A stretch of DNA of 64,000 nt from Hymenobacter rigui (GCF_003944715.1 NZ_RWIT01000014.1:1-64000); one strand, 5' to 3'; positions 43,009 through 51,630 are shown, numbered from the stretch's first letter. Notes: a model not told the origin generated them from the letters alone. Program-made: numbers and translations.

Positions 43009-44109
43009 ATGCTGGTAGCGCTGACGCTGTATTTTCTGGGTTGGTTTGGGCTGCTGCTCACGGCTGTTGTGCTGTTTGGCCGCCGCGAGCAGGCTGTGTC
43101 TGCGCTGCCGGAGCCATTGCCCCGCGTGAGCATTCTGATAGCTGCCCGCAACGAAGAAGCCGCCATCGGCCGCTGCCTGCAGGCCATCCGGGCGCTGGGG
43201 TACCCGCCCGAACTGGTGGAAGTGCTGCTGGGCAACGACGGCTCCACCGACGCCACCGCCCGCGTGGCGGCCGCTGCTATGGCGGGCTACGCCGGCTCGT
43301 TCCGCATTATCCCCATCACCGAAACTCTGGGTACGGCCCGAGGCAAGGCCAATGTGCTGGCCCACCTGGCCCGGGCCGCTGCTACCGACTATTTCTGCAT
43401 CACCGACGCCGATATTGCTGTGCCGCCCACCTGGCTTACCGGCCTGCTGGCCCACGCCGGGCCCGGCATCGGGAGCGTCACGGGCCTGACACTGGTAACC
43501 GGGCCCCGGCTGTTCCACCGGTTGCAGGGCCTCGACTGGCTGATGTCGCTGGGGCTGGTGCAGGTGGTTACCGATTTGGGCCGGCCCGTGACGGCCATGG
43601 GCAACAACATGCTGGTAACCCGCGCCGCCTACGAGGCCACCGGCGGCTACGAAGCCCTGCCATTTTCCGTCACCGAGGATTTCGAGCTGTTCAAGGCCAT
43701 TCTGGGCCAGGGCTACGGCTCCCGCAACCTGTTCCGGCCCGAGGTGCTGGCCGAGTCATTGCCGATGTATACCTGGGGCGGGCTGCTGCACCAGCGGCGG
43801 CGGTGGCTGCGCGGGGTGGAGCAGCTGCCCGGCTGGCTGCAGGCCTGCCTGGCGCTGTACGGCTCGTTTTACCCGCTGCTGGCCGTATTGGCAGTGGTGG
43901 CGGGCTGGCCCTGGGCGCTGGGCGTGTGGGCTGCCAAGCTGGTTCTGCAGGGCTGGCTGGCGGCCAAGTGCTTCCGGCGGGTAGGCCGCCGGCCCCCGCT
44001 GGCGCTGTTGCCCCAGTTCGAGCTCTACACAGTAGCCCTAACGGGCAGTCTGGTTATGTTCCGGCTGCTGCCGCTGCGGTTCGATTGGAAAGGCCGGCAG
44101 TACCGCTAA
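43009..44109 (+). CDS. Membrane glycosyltransferase, family 2 (paralogue of 32191)
   Basis: 366 residues. One N-terminal helix is followed by the GT-A domain ('SILIAARNEEAAIGRCLQAI', 'LLGNDGSTDATARV', 'YFCITDADIAVPPTW', 'SVTEDFELFK' and 'LLHQRRRWLRGVEQ') and two C-terminal helices, ending 'FDWKGRQYR'. It is of the type that extends beta-linked or lipid-linked sugars at the membrane. It shares the C-terminal WKGRQ with the GT2 at 32191-33369. It ends the exopolysaccharide gene group. Confidence 0.86.
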   Translation: MLVALTLYFLGWFGLLLTAVVLFGRREQAVSALPEPLPRVSILIAARNEEAAIGRCLQAIRALGYPPELVEVLLGNDGSTDATARVAAAAMAGYAGSFRIIPITETLGTARGKANVLAHLARAAATDYFCITDADIAVPPTWLTGLLAHAGPGIGSVTGLTLVTGPRLFHRLQGLDWLMSLGLVQVVTDLGRPVTAMGNNMLVTRAAYEATGGYEALPFSVTEDFELFKAILGQGYGSRNLFRPEVLAESLPMYTWGGLLHQRRRWLRGVEQLPGWLQACLALYGSFYPLLAVLAVVAGWPWALGVWAAKLVLQGWLAAKCFRRVGRRPPLALLPQFELYTVALTGSLVMFRLLPLRFDWKGRQYR

Positions 44110-44272
44110 AATTTTCATTGTTTTTTATCCGTGCGACGGCTGCACAGTAGAGCCGACGCCCCGCCGTGCCAGGCGCGGTTAAGTGTGATGTAAGCGTATG
44201 GCCGCCTGCCACCGCCGCTGGTGAGCTAAGCGAAAAGCGGGTTTTTGGGTGGATTTTGGCCGACTATGGCTC

Positions 44273-44280
44273 TACATTTG
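44273..44280 (+). promoter_or_regulatory. Candidate -7 element, TACATTTG, for the GH3 gene
   Basis: A perfect TAnnTTTG box 63 bases before the GH3 start at 44344. T-rich TTTG words lie upstream at 44244-44247 and 44255-44258, but neither is at the usual distance. It supports the start chosen at 44344 over the upstream in-frame starts, which would lie in or before the promoter. Confidence 0.45.
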
Positions 44281-44343
44281 ACTACCCGGCAGCCCGGTTT
44301 GTGCGGCCCCGGGCCGGTCTTCGCCATCCCCATCCTTCGCTAT

Positions 44344-46617
44344 ATGTTTTGTTTCCCTTCCCACCGGGCGGCTTTGCTGGCGGCGGCGCTATTCTGCGCG
44401 GCCCCGCTCGTTTCAACTGCTCAGACGCCGGCTCCTGCTGCCAAAAAACCGGCTCTGGCTCCGGGCAACCGCCAGCAGGAACTGCTGGGTAATGAGGCCA
44501 AAATTGAGGCCCTGCTGAAAAAGCTGACACTGGAAGAAAAAATATCCATGCTGCACGCCAACTCCGCCTTTGCGGCCGGGGGCATTAAGCGGCTGAATAT
44601 CCCGGAAATCATGACCTCCGACGGTCCCCACGGGGTGCGCCCCGAGCAGGGCCGGGACTGGAAAGGCGTGAAGAATGCCAACGACGCCGGTACCTACCTG
44701 CCGGTGGGCAACGCCCTGGCGTCTACCTGGAACCCCGCGCTGGGCTACACTTTTGGCACCGTGATGGGCAGCGAGGCTGCCGCCCGGGGCAAAGACATCA
44801 TCCTCGGCCCCGGCATCAACATCATCCGCACGCCCCTCAACGGCCGCAACTTCGAGTATCTGAGCGAAGACCCCTACCTGGTTACAAAAATGGTGGTGGG
44901 CTACATCAAGGGCGTGCAGGACCAGGGCGTATCGGCCTGCGTGAAGCACTACGCGGCCAACAATCAGGAGGCCCACCGCAACGACATCGACGTGGAGATG
45001 AGCGAGCGGGCCCTGCGCGAGATCTATCTGCCGGGTTTCAAGGCGGCCGTGCAGGAGGCGGGGGTGTACACGCTCATGGGCTCCTACAACAAGTTTCGGG
45101 GCACCTACGCCACCGAAAACGCCTACCTGATGAACGACATCCTGAAGGGCGAGTGGGGCTTCAAAGGGCTGGTGATTAGCGACTGGGGCTCGGTGCACGA
45201 TACCCAGAAGGCTTTGCGCAACGGCACCGACCTGGAAATGGGCACCGACTTGGCCCTCATGTACGGCAGCGTGGACCAGACCGCCACCGGCGCCCAGGCC
45301 ACCCGCAGCCTCTACGACCGGTTTTTCCTGGCCGATGCCGCCCTGGAAGCCGTGCAAAAGGACAAGAGCCTGGAACCGTTGGTGGACGATAAAGTGCGCC
45401 GCATTCTGCGCGTGATGTACAAAACCAGCATGCTAGACGGGGCCAAGCGCAAACCCGGTGCCTACAACACCCCCGAGCACTACGCCACGGCCCTGAAAGT
45501 GGCCGAGGAAGGCATTGTGCTGCTCAAAAACGACCAGAACTTCCTGCCCCTCAAAAAGACCACCAAAACCTTCGCCGTCATCGGCGAAAACGCCACCCGC
45601 GAGAATGCCATGGGTGGCGGCAGCTCCCAGGTGAAGGCCAAATACGAGGTAACGCCTTTGCAGGGCCTGCAGAAGGCGCTGGGCTCCGGTGCCAACATCA
45701 CGTATGCGCAGGGCTACAAAATTGCCCGCGACCAGAAAGCCGACCCCCAGCTGATTGCCCAGGCCGTGGCCGCCGCCAAGGCTGCCGATGTGGCCATTGT
45801 GGTGGGGGGCTCTACCCACGGCTACGACTACAGCAAGTGGGGCGACAACGCCTACGACGCCGAGGGCTTCGACAAGCCCGACATGAAAATGCCGTTCGGG
45901 CAGGACGAGCTGATTAAGGCCGTGGTTGCCGCTAACCCCAACACCGTGGTGGTGCTGCTGGGCGGTGGCATGATGGACGTATCGGCGTGGCAGGGGCAGG
46001 TGAAGGGCATTGTGGAAGCCTGGTACCCCGGCATGGAGGGTGGCAACGCCATTGCCCACGTGCTGTTCGGCGACGTGAACCCCTCGGGCAAGCTGCCCAT
46101 GACCTGGCCCGTGAAGCTGGAAGACTCCCCGGCCCACAAGCTGGGCGAATACCCCAGCACCCCCGGCAACGAGCTGAAGCAAACCTATAAAGAAGACGTG
46201 TTTGTCGGCTACCGCTACTTTGATACCTACAACGTAGCGCCCCAGTACGCTTTCGGCCACGGCCTGAGCTACACCAGCTTCGAGTACGGCAAGCTCACGG
46301 TGAAGCCCCGCGGCCAGGGCGCCACGGCTACGCTCACGGTGCGCAACACCGGCAAAATGGCCGGGGCTGAAGTAGTGCAGCTCTATGTGCACGACGACCA
46401 GGCCAGTCTGAAGCGCCCCGAAAAGGAGCTGAAAGCCTTCGAGAAAGTGTTCCTGAAGCCCGGCGAGTCGAAAACCGTCACCCTCACCCTCGGCCCCGAT
46501 GCTTTCCGCCTCTATGACGAAGCCAAAAAGCAGTGGGTGTTGGAACCCGGCACCTTCACCCTGCAAGCCGGCAGCTCCTCCCGCGACATCCGTCAGACGG
46601 GGACGGTGAAATTGTGA
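44344..46617 (+). CDS. Glycoside hydrolase family 3 beta-glucosidase-like enzyme
   Basis: 757 residues with a signal peptide (MFCFPSHRAALLAAALFCAA). It has the GH3 (beta/alpha)8 domain ('TSDGPHGVRPEQGRDW', 'GPGINIIRTPLNGRNFEYLS' and the nucleophile Asp280 in 'GLVISDWGSVHDT'), then the alpha/beta sandwich with 'EGIVLLKNDQNFLPLKK', and a C-terminal fibronectin III-like domain. BglX-type enzymes of this length release glucose or related sugars from the ends of beta-glucans in the periplasm. ATG 44344 gives the signal peptide. The last codons and the stop lie in a repeat arm (46606-46871). Confidence 0.92.
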   Translation: MFCFPSHRAALLAAALFCAAPLVSTAQTPAPAAKKPALAPGNRQQELLGNEAKIEALLKKLTLEEKISMLHANSAFAAGGIKRLNIPEIMTSDGPHGVRPEQGRDWKGVKNANDAGTYLPVGNALASTWNPALGYTFGTVMGSEAAARGKDIILGPGINIIRTPLNGRNFEYLSEDPYLVTKMVVGYIKGVQDQGVSACVKHYAANNQEAHRNDIDVEMSERALREIYLPGFKAAVQEAGVYTLMGSYNKFRGTYATENAYLMNDILKGEWGFKGLVISDWGSVHDTQKALRNGTDLEMGTDLALMYGSVDQTATGAQATRSLYDRFFLADAALEAVQKDKSLEPLVDDKVRRILRVMYKTSMLDGAKRKPGAYNTPEHYATALKVAEEGIVLLKNDQNFLPLKKTTKTFAVIGENATRENAMGGGSSQVKAKYEVTPLQGLQKALGSGANITYAQGYKIARDQKADPQLIAQAVAAAKAADVAIVVGGSTHGYDYSKWGDNAYDAEGFDKPDMKMPFGQDELIKAVVAANPNTVVVLLGGGMMDVSAWQGQVKGIVEAWYPGMEGGNAIAHVLFGDVNPSGKLPMTWPVKLEDSPAHKLGEYPSTPGNELKQTYKEDVFVGYRYFDTYNVAPQYAFGHGLSYTSFEYGKLTVKPRGQGATATLTVRNTGKMAGAEVVQLYVHDDQASLKRPEKELKAFEKVFLKPGESKTVTLTLGPDAFRLYDEAKKQWVLEPGTFTLQAGSSSRDIRQTGTVKL

Positions 46618-46871
46618 AGTGATGAAAGGTGAATTTGTGAGGTGGTGATAAGGCAATTGTCATTGCGAGGCATGTGGCGCATCAAGCCAGTGTTCGAAGC
46701 AATCCTTCCTTCACGAAGCTCCTAACTTTGACCTATTCCAAAGCCCCTGACGCCAACCCGGTCGTCAGGGGCTTTTCTGTTAATGCTTTGCGCGCTGAGA
46801 AGGAGGGATTGCGTCGGCTCCGCCTCGCAATGAAAGTTCACAAATTCACCACTTCACAAATTCACCACCGC
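46606..46871. repeat. Three palindromes nested inside one another after the GH3 gene
   Basis: Outer arms at 46606-46648 and 46837-46869 are built from the word GTGAATTTGTGA. Middle arms at 46660-46714 and 46796-46833 belong to the TCATTGCGAGGC...GCAATCC family. The inner hairpin at 46741-46774 is a terminator (see its own entry). The left outer arm includes the last codons and stop of the GH3 gene. Confidence 0.75.
46741..46774. terminator. Hairpin terminator in the core of the nested repeat
   Basis: A 12-bp perfect stem (46741-46752 with 46763-46774) with a 10-base loop and TTTT at the end. It lies 124 bases after the GH3 stop and is the innermost of three nested palindromes. Confidence 0.75.
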
Positions 46872-46881
46872 ACTGCTGCCT

Positions 46882-46889
46882 TACTTTTG
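46882..46889 (+). promoter_or_regulatory. Candidate -7 element, TACTTTTG, next to the TatD start
   Basis: A perfect TAnnTTTG box ends 4 bases before the ATG at 46894. If it works as a promoter, the message would begin at or beside the start codon, that is, be leaderless. Confidence 0.45.
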
Positions 46890-46893
46890 TGGT

Positions 46894-47679
46894 ATGCAGT
46901 TTTCTGATTCGCACGCCCACGTTTACTCGGAGCAGTTCAAGCCCGACCAGGACGACATGCTCCAGCGCGCCTTTGAGGCCGGGGTAGAAACCATCTTCAT
47001 GCCCAACATCGACCACGCCAGCATTGATGCCATGCTGGAGGTGGAAGCCAGGTACCCCAACCAGTGTTTCGCCCAGATGGGCCTGCACCCCTGCCACGTC
47101 ACCCGCCAGTTTGAAAAGCAGCTGTACGAGGTGGAAACCTGGCTCAACCAGCGGCCCTTCGCGGCGGTAGGGGAGTGCGGCATTGATTTGTACTGGGATA
47201 AAACCCACCTGGCCGAGCAGCAGGAGGCCCTGCGCATTCAGGTAGCCCTGGCCAAAAAGCACAACCTGCCCTTGGTGCTGCACACCCGCGACGCCTTCCG
47301 CGAAGCCGCCGACATTATCACGGCCGAGCAGGATGGCACGCTGCGGGGCGTATTTCACTGCTTTTCCGGTACGCCGGCCGAAGCCGAGGAAGTAATCCGG
47401 CTGGGCTTCAAGCTGGGTATTGGCGGGGTGGCCACCTTCAAAAACGGCGGCCTCGATAAAGTGCTGCCGGGTATTGGGCTGGAGCATCTGCTGCTGGAAA
47501 CCGATGCGCCCTACTTGGCCCCCGTGCCCCACCGCGGCAAGCGCAACGAGCCGGCGTACATTCCGCTGGTGGCCTACCGTCTGGCCGAAATCATGGGCGT
47601 TACCGGTGCCGCAGTAGCCGCTGCCACTACCCGCAACACGCTGGAGCTGTTTGGCGAAGCTGACCGCCTGAGGAAGTAA
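46894..47679 (+). CDS. TatD-family metal-dependent DNase
   Basis: 261 residues of the amidohydrolase TIM-barrel type. Metal ligands are seen in 'FSDSHAHVYS', the Glu of 'AVGECGIDLYWD', the His of 'LVLHTRDAF', the His of 'GVFHCFSGT' and the Asp of 'LLETDAPYLAP'. TatD proteins act as 3'-5' DNA exonucleases in repair and DNA breakdown. Length and motifs are normal for the YcfH/TatD group. A palindromic repeat begins at its stop codon. Confidence 0.9.
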   Translation: MQFSDSHAHVYSEQFKPDQDDMLQRAFEAGVETIFMPNIDHASIDAMLEVEARYPNQCFAQMGLHPCHVTRQFEKQLYEVETWLNQRPFAAVGECGIDLYWDKTHLAEQQEALRIQVALAKKHNLPLVLHTRDAFREAADIITAEQDGTLRGVFHCFSGTPAEAEEVIRLGFKLGIGGVATFKNGGLDKVLPGIGLEHLLLETDAPYLAPVPHRGKRNEPAYIPLVAYRLAEIMGVTGAAVAAATTRNTLELFGEADRLRK

Positions 47680-47787
47680 ATTCTGCTGTCATGCAGAGGC
47701 GCAGCCGAAGCATCTCGGGTGCTGAAGTTGCCAAACTGTTTAGCCACCAGCACCCGAGATGCTTCGTCGCTGCCTGATTCGCAGAAT
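47680..47787. repeat. Palindromic repeat after tatD-like gene (GCAGAGGCGCAGCCGAAGC family)
   Basis: Arms 47680-47724 and 47748-47787, with 18 perfect bases in the inner part (GAAGCATCTCGGGTGCTG). A single arm of the same family is found at 55773-55809. The left arm starts right at the tatD stop. Confidence 0.75.
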
Positions 47788-47880
47788 GCTCTACTCAAGT
47801 AGCGTCCTGTCTATATAGCCTCGCTCGGAAGGACGTTCTGTTTCGGTTGCTAACTTGCCGCTCCACCCAACCACCTGCTT

Positions 47881-48930
47881 GTGCCTGCTGTCGAAAACCG
47901 CCCCCAGACATCCATTCTCATTATTTATACCGGCGGTACCGTCGGGATGGCCTACAACAAGCGCGGCGAGCTGGTGCCGATGAACTTTGAGCAGATTCGG
48001 AAGAAGATGCCGGAGCTGCGCCAGCTCAATATGCAGGTGGACGTAACCAACCTCGGCGACCCCATCGACTCCAGCAATGTAACGGCCCAGGACTGGCTGC
48101 GGCTGGCGGCCCTTATCGAGGAAAAGTACGAGCACTACGACGGCTTTGTGGTGTTGCACGGCACCGATACCATGGCCTATTCGGCGGCGGCCCTCAGCTT
48201 CCTGCTCGAAAACCTGGGCAAAACGGTGGTGTTCACTGGGGCGCAGGTACCCGTAGGCCGCATCCGCACCGATGCCCGCCGCAACCTGGTAACGGCCCTG
48301 GAAATGGCCGCCGCCCGCTGCTCCACGGCCGGCACCGTGCGCGTGCCCGAAGTGTGCCTGTTCTTCAACGACCAGCTCATTCGGGGCAACCGGGCCAAGA
48401 AGGTGGAAAGCCAGCAGTACAACGCCTTCCGCAGCGAGAACTACCCGCCCCTGGCCGAAGCCGGTATTGAGCTGGAGTTCAACGACAAGCAGATTCGGCC
48501 GCTGCCGGCGGCTCCGCTGCGGGCGCATCAGCAGCTGGAAGAAAACGTGACCATTGTGCACCTGTTTCCGGGCCTGACGGAGCGGATGCTGCGGGCCCAG
48601 CTGGAGGCCCCCGGCCTGCGCGGGGCGGTGCTGCTCACCTACGGGGCCGGCAACGCGCCCACGGCCCCGTGGTTTCTGCAGGCGCTACGGGAAGCCACCG
48701 GGCGGGGCGTGCTGCTGCTGAACGTAAGCCAGTGCGAGGAAGGCCGCGTGCTGCAGGGTCGCTACGAAACCAGCGCATACCTCACCGAAATGGGCGTACT
48801 GGGCGGGGCCGATATTACGGTGGAGGCCGCCATTACCAAGCTCATGTTTGTGCTGGCTCTCAACGAGAAACCCGCCCGCACCCGCGAGCTGCTGCTGCAG
48901 GACCTGCGCGGCGAAATCACAATACTATAG
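47881..48930 (+). CDS. ansA: Type I L-asparaginase
   Basis: 349 residues from GTG 47881. The active-site threonines are in 'LIIYTGGTVGMAY' and 'VLHGTDTMAYSAA', and 'GAQVPVGRIRTDARRN' is typical of cytoplasmic asparaginase I. It hydrolyses asparagine to aspartate and ammonia. There is no signal peptide, which agrees with type I. A TAACTTGC sequence at 47851-47858 is a possible weak -7 box. The tRNA gene follows 69 bases after the stop. Confidence 0.9.
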   Translation: MPAVENRPQTSILIIYTGGTVGMAYNKRGELVPMNFEQIRKKMPELRQLNMQVDVTNLGDPIDSSNVTAQDWLRLAALIEEKYEHYDGFVVLHGTDTMAYSAAALSFLLENLGKTVVFTGAQVPVGRIRTDARRNLVTALEMAAARCSTAGTVRVPEVCLFFNDQLIRGNRAKKVESQQYNAFRSENYPPLAEAGIELEFNDKQIRPLPAAPLRAHQQLEENVTIVHLFPGLTERMLRAQLEAPGLRGAVLLTYGAGNAPTAPWFLQALREATGRGVLLLNVSQCEEGRVLQGRYETSAYLTEMGVLGGADITVEAAITKLMFVLALNEKPARTRELLLQDLRGEITIL

Positions 48931-48972
48931 GCAAAAGCGCCCGCCGGCTTGCGTATCCCGAAAATCGGGTGT

Positions 48973-48980
48973 TATTTTGC
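48973..48980 (+). promoter_or_regulatory. Candidate -7 element of the tRNA-Ser promoter
   Basis: TATTTTGC, a partial match to TAnnTTTG, lies 20 bases before the tRNA. CTTG at 48948-48951 sits 21 bases upstream and matches the -33 TTG. The pair has normal spacing. Confidence 0.45.
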
Positions 48981-48999
48981 GCCACTTCCCGCAATACCC

Positions 49000-49087
49000 A
49001 GAGAGGTGTCCGAGTGGTTGAAGGAGCACGCCTGGAAAGTGTGTATGGGTCTAAAGCTCATCGTGGGTTCGAATCCCATCCTCTCTG
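49000..49087 (+). tRNA. tRNA-Ser (anticodon GGA)
   Basis: An 88-base tRNA with a 7-bp acceptor stem (AGAGAGG with CCTCTCT), D arm with GAGTGGTTGAA, anticodon loop CTGGAAA that gives GGA, a long variable arm as required for serine tRNA, and the T loop GGTTCGAATCC. The discriminator is G. CCA is not encoded (GCA follows the acceptor stem). It reads UCC and UCU codons. Confidence 0.95.
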
Positions 49088-49096
49088 CAGTTATTA

Positions 49097-49135
49097 ACAA
49101 AAAGCCCGTTTGCAAGATGCAAACGGGCTTTTTGT
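49097..49135. terminator. Hairpin terminator after tRNA-Ser
   Basis: An 18-bp perfect stem (49097-49114 with 49118-49135) with a 3-base loop and T run. It ends the tRNA transcript. Confidence 0.85.
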
Positions 49136-49162
49136 TTACATAAAAAACATTTGATATCCACT

Positions 49163-49708
49163 ATGGATGTTTGGCGCAATGTCTATGATTTTGCTAACGA
49201 CGCCCCCGTCTTGGCACATGTACTATTTGTGCTTCTCCCTTTAGCTATTCTATTTCTCGGCTGGCGGTATCCCTCTGTAAAATATTCGACGAAGGAGGAA
49301 ACGACACCGTTTTCTGACGTGGATGTGCGTCCTCCCAGCAGAATGTTAAGCATCATCATCATGTGCTTTGCAGGTATTTGGATATTTATTCTGCTGCCTA
49401 ACTCAATTATTGAATACACACATACCAAAAGTGTTTACAAGCAGAAGCAGTATAGAACCGTAACAGGTATTGTAACTGACTTCAGCCCCATGCCAGAGGG
49501 AGGCCACAAATACGAGACTTTTACCGTAGCTGGAGTACCGTTCAGCTTCTCCGATTTTGAGGTAGCGGACTATGGGTATAATAATGCAGCCTCCCACGGC
49601 GGGGTAATACGGGCTGGTTTGCCGGTGCGCATTGCCTATATGGCAAAAAAGGACCGAAATGTCATTTTGATATTGGATACGCTGGCGGCCAAACCGAATA
49701 GCAAGTAA
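49163..49708 (+). CDS. Hypothetical two-helix membrane protein
   Basis: 181 residues with hydrophobic segments at about 18-34 and 63-82, followed by a soluble part of about 95 residues. That part reads as a small beta domain ('YRTVTGIVTDFSPMPEGG', 'FTVAGVPFSFSDFEVAD' and 'LPVRIAYMAKKDRNVILIL'). It resembles small Bacteroidota proteins that carry an OB- or SH3-like domain after membrane helices, but I do not recognise a named family. The DNA is AT-richer than nearby genes. ATG 49163 is preferred over the in-frame ATG 12 bases upstream. Confidence 0.55.
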   Translation: MDVWRNVYDFANDAPVLAHVLFVLLPLAILFLGWRYPSVKYSTKEETTPFSDVDVRPPSRMLSIIIMCFAGIWIFILLPNSIIEYTHTKSVYKQKQYRTVTGIVTDFSPMPEGGHKYETFTVAGVPFSFSDFEVADYGYNNAASHGGVIRAGLPVRIAYMAKKDRNVILILDTLAAKPNSK

Positions 49709-49757
49709 AACAGTGCCACTACCGTCGCTGCCACCAAAGGGGCCGTTTTCCCGTTGA

Positions 49758-50471
49758 ATGCCTATTATGAAACGACCCCACGTAATCTGCCACATGATGT
49801 CCACGGTGGACGGCAAAATCCTGGCCGCCAACTGGCGGGATAAAACGCTTACCGATACTTACTCCGGCTATTTCGAGAAGTACCACGACACCTTCACCAG
49901 TCAGGCCTGGATGTGCGGGCGCGTGACGATGGAGCGCGACTTCTCCGGCGGCGTGCAGCCCGATCTGCAGCCGGCCCCGCATCCCATTGCCCGGGAGCCC
50001 TTCATCGGAGATGCCAATGCCACTTCCTTCGCCGTGGCCGTAGATGCGCACGGCAAGCTGGGCTGGGACAGTAACGCCACCGGCGGCGACCATATCGTGG
50101 AAGTGCTTACCGAGCAGGTCAGCGACGAGTACCTGTACTACCTGCAGCGCCGGCGCATTTCTTACCTGTTTGCGGGCAAGAAGGAAATTGACTTTGCCTC
50201 GGTATTGACGCAATTAGCCGAGTTGTTCCCCATTGAAACCCTGATGCTGGAGGGCGGCGGCCACCTCAACGGCTCTTTGCTCAACGCCGGCCTGATTGAC
50301 GAGCTGAGCCTGCTGGTGCTGCCCATTGCCGACGGCACGGCGCAGTCGCCCACCACTTTCGAGGTGAGCGACTACCTGAAAAAAGGCCCGGCCACCCGGC
50401 TCTACCTGCAGCAGGTGCAGCAGCTGGATAACGACGTGGTGTGGCTGAAATACCGGTTTAAAGCAGAGTAG
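49758..50471 (+). CDS. RibD C-terminal domain reductase (dihydrofolate reductase-like)
   Basis: 237 residues (ATG 49758; ATG 49767 is equally possible). The opening 'PHVICHMMSTVDGKILA' and 'LMLEGGGHLNGSLLNAGLID' match the RibD-C/DHFR-like fold, which in riboflavin synthesis reduces a pyrimidine with NADPH. The deaminase domain is absent and there are no rib genes nearby, so it is one of the many stand-alone members with unknown substrate. A strong terminator at 50492-50527 separates it from the convergent galT. Confidence 0.82.
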   Translation: MPIMKRPHVICHMMSTVDGKILAANWRDKTLTDTYSGYFEKYHDTFTSQAWMCGRVTMERDFSGGVQPDLQPAPHPIAREPFIGDANATSFAVAVDAHGKLGWDSNATGGDHIVEVLTEQVSDEYLYYLQRRRISYLFAGKKEIDFASVLTQLAELFPIETLMLEGGGHLNGSLLNAGLIDELSLLVLPIADGTAQSPTTFEVSDYLKKGPATRLYLQQVQQLDNDVVWLKYRFKAE

Positions 50472-50491
50472 ATGTGTGTTTAGGATGAAAT

Positions 50492-50527
50492 AAAAACGGA
50501 CCGGGAAATTAATCCCGGTCCGTTTTT
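50492..50527. terminator. Bidirectional terminator between RibD-C gene and galT
   Basis: A 15-bp perfect stem (50492-50506 with 50513-50527) with a 6-base loop and A- and T-rich ends, between convergent stops. It closes the galactose operon. Confidence 0.88.
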
Positions 50528-50550
50528 GGTGACATACCTAATCAGATAAC

Positions 50551-51603
50551 TTACTGGCGGGCAGATTTGTAGTGCACATCGGGTAGCTCGCGCAGGCGCT
50601 GGGCGGCGGCTTCGGGGGTGATGTCGCGCTGGGCGTTGCCGAGCAGCTCGTAGCCCACCATGAACTTGCGTACGGTGGCCGAGCGCAGCAGCGGGGGGTA
50701 GAAGTGCAGGTGCAGGTGCCAGGCCGCGTGCTGCTGCCCGTCGGTGGGACGCTGGTGCAGGCCGGCGGAGTAGGGGAAGGAGGTCTGGAACAGGTTGTCG
50801 TAGCGGATGGTGAGCTGGCGGACCATGTCGGCCAGTGCGTCCTTTTCCTCGTCCGTGAGCTGGGTCAGGTCCTGCACGTGGCGGCGGGGCAGCACCAGCG
50901 TCTCGAAGGGCCACACGGCCCAGTAGGGTACCACCGTCACCCAGTGCGCGTTTGCCAGCACCACGCGCTGCTGCTGCTCCAGCTCCAGGGCCAGGTAATC
51001 GGTGAGCAGGCTGCGGCCGTGCTGCTGGAAATACGCCTGCTGCTGCTGGGTTTCCTGGGCCGGCTCGCCGGGCACGGTGCGCTGGGCCCAGATCTGGCCG
51101 TGGGGGTGGGGGTTGGAGCAGCCCATCACCTGGCCCTTGTTCTCGAAAATCTGCACGTAGTTGATGTCGGGGCGGGCCCCCAGCTCCCGGAACTGCTGGG
51201 TCCACACGTCCACCACCCCGCGAATGGCCTCCGGGCTCATTTCGGGCAGGGTTAAATCGTGGCGGGGGGAGAAGCAGATAACCCGGCCCACGCCCGATTC
51301 GGCCTCGGCCCGCAGCAGCCCGCCAATGTTGACCTCGCCCACGGGCGTGTCGGGCAGCAGGGCAGCAAAGTCGTTGTCGAAGACAAAGGTGCCAGAGTAA
51401 TTGGGGTTTACCTCGCCGTTGGCGCGCACGTTGCCGGGGCAGAGGTAGCAGGTGGGGTCGTGGGCGGGGCGGGGGGCCTCGTCGGTGGCTTCCTGCTGGC
51501 CCTGCCAGGGGCGCCTGGAGCGGTGCGGGGACACCAGCAGCCACTCGCCGGTAAGGGGGTTGTAGCGGCGGTGCGGGTGTTCGGTCAGATCAAAATCAGC
51601 CAC
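50551..51603 (-). CDS. galT: Galactose-1-phosphate uridylyltransferase
   Basis: 350 residues of the GalT HIT-like fold. The active-site 'NPHPHGQIWAQ' carries the His-Pro-His nucleophile, preceded by the zinc-binding 'TCYLCPGNVRANG' with two Cys. It moves UMP from UDP-glucose to galactose-1-phosphate in the Leloir pathway. It follows galK by 27 bases and is the last gene of the minus-strand group that begins at 55329. No UDP-galactose epimerase gene lies in the window. Confidence 0.95.
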   Translation of the reverse strand: MADFDLTEHPHRRYNPLTGEWLLVSPHRSRRPWQGQQEATDEAPRPAHDPTCYLCPGNVRANGEVNPNYSGTFVFDNDFAALLPDTPVGEVNIGGLLRAEAESGVGRVICFSPRHDLTLPEMSPEAIRGVVDVWTQQFRELGARPDINYVQIFENKGQVMGCSNPHPHGQIWAQRTVPGEPAQETQQQQAYFQQHGRSLLTDYLALELEQQQRVVLANAHWVTVVPYWAVWPFETLVLPRRHVQDLTQLTDEEKDALADMVRQLTIRYDNLFQTSFPYSAGLHQRPTDGQQHAAWHLHLHFYPPLLRSATVRKFMVGYELLGNAQRDITPEAAAQRLRELPDVHYKSARQ

Positions 51604-51630
51604 GGCAAACAGGAAAAAGCAAGTCAGAAA

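Noticed and set aside
45433..46656. A 407-codon open frame opposite the GH3 gene, and a 314-codon one at 44413-45357
   Set aside because: Both are antisense shadows of a complete GH3 protein with all its motifs; no domains on the minus strand.
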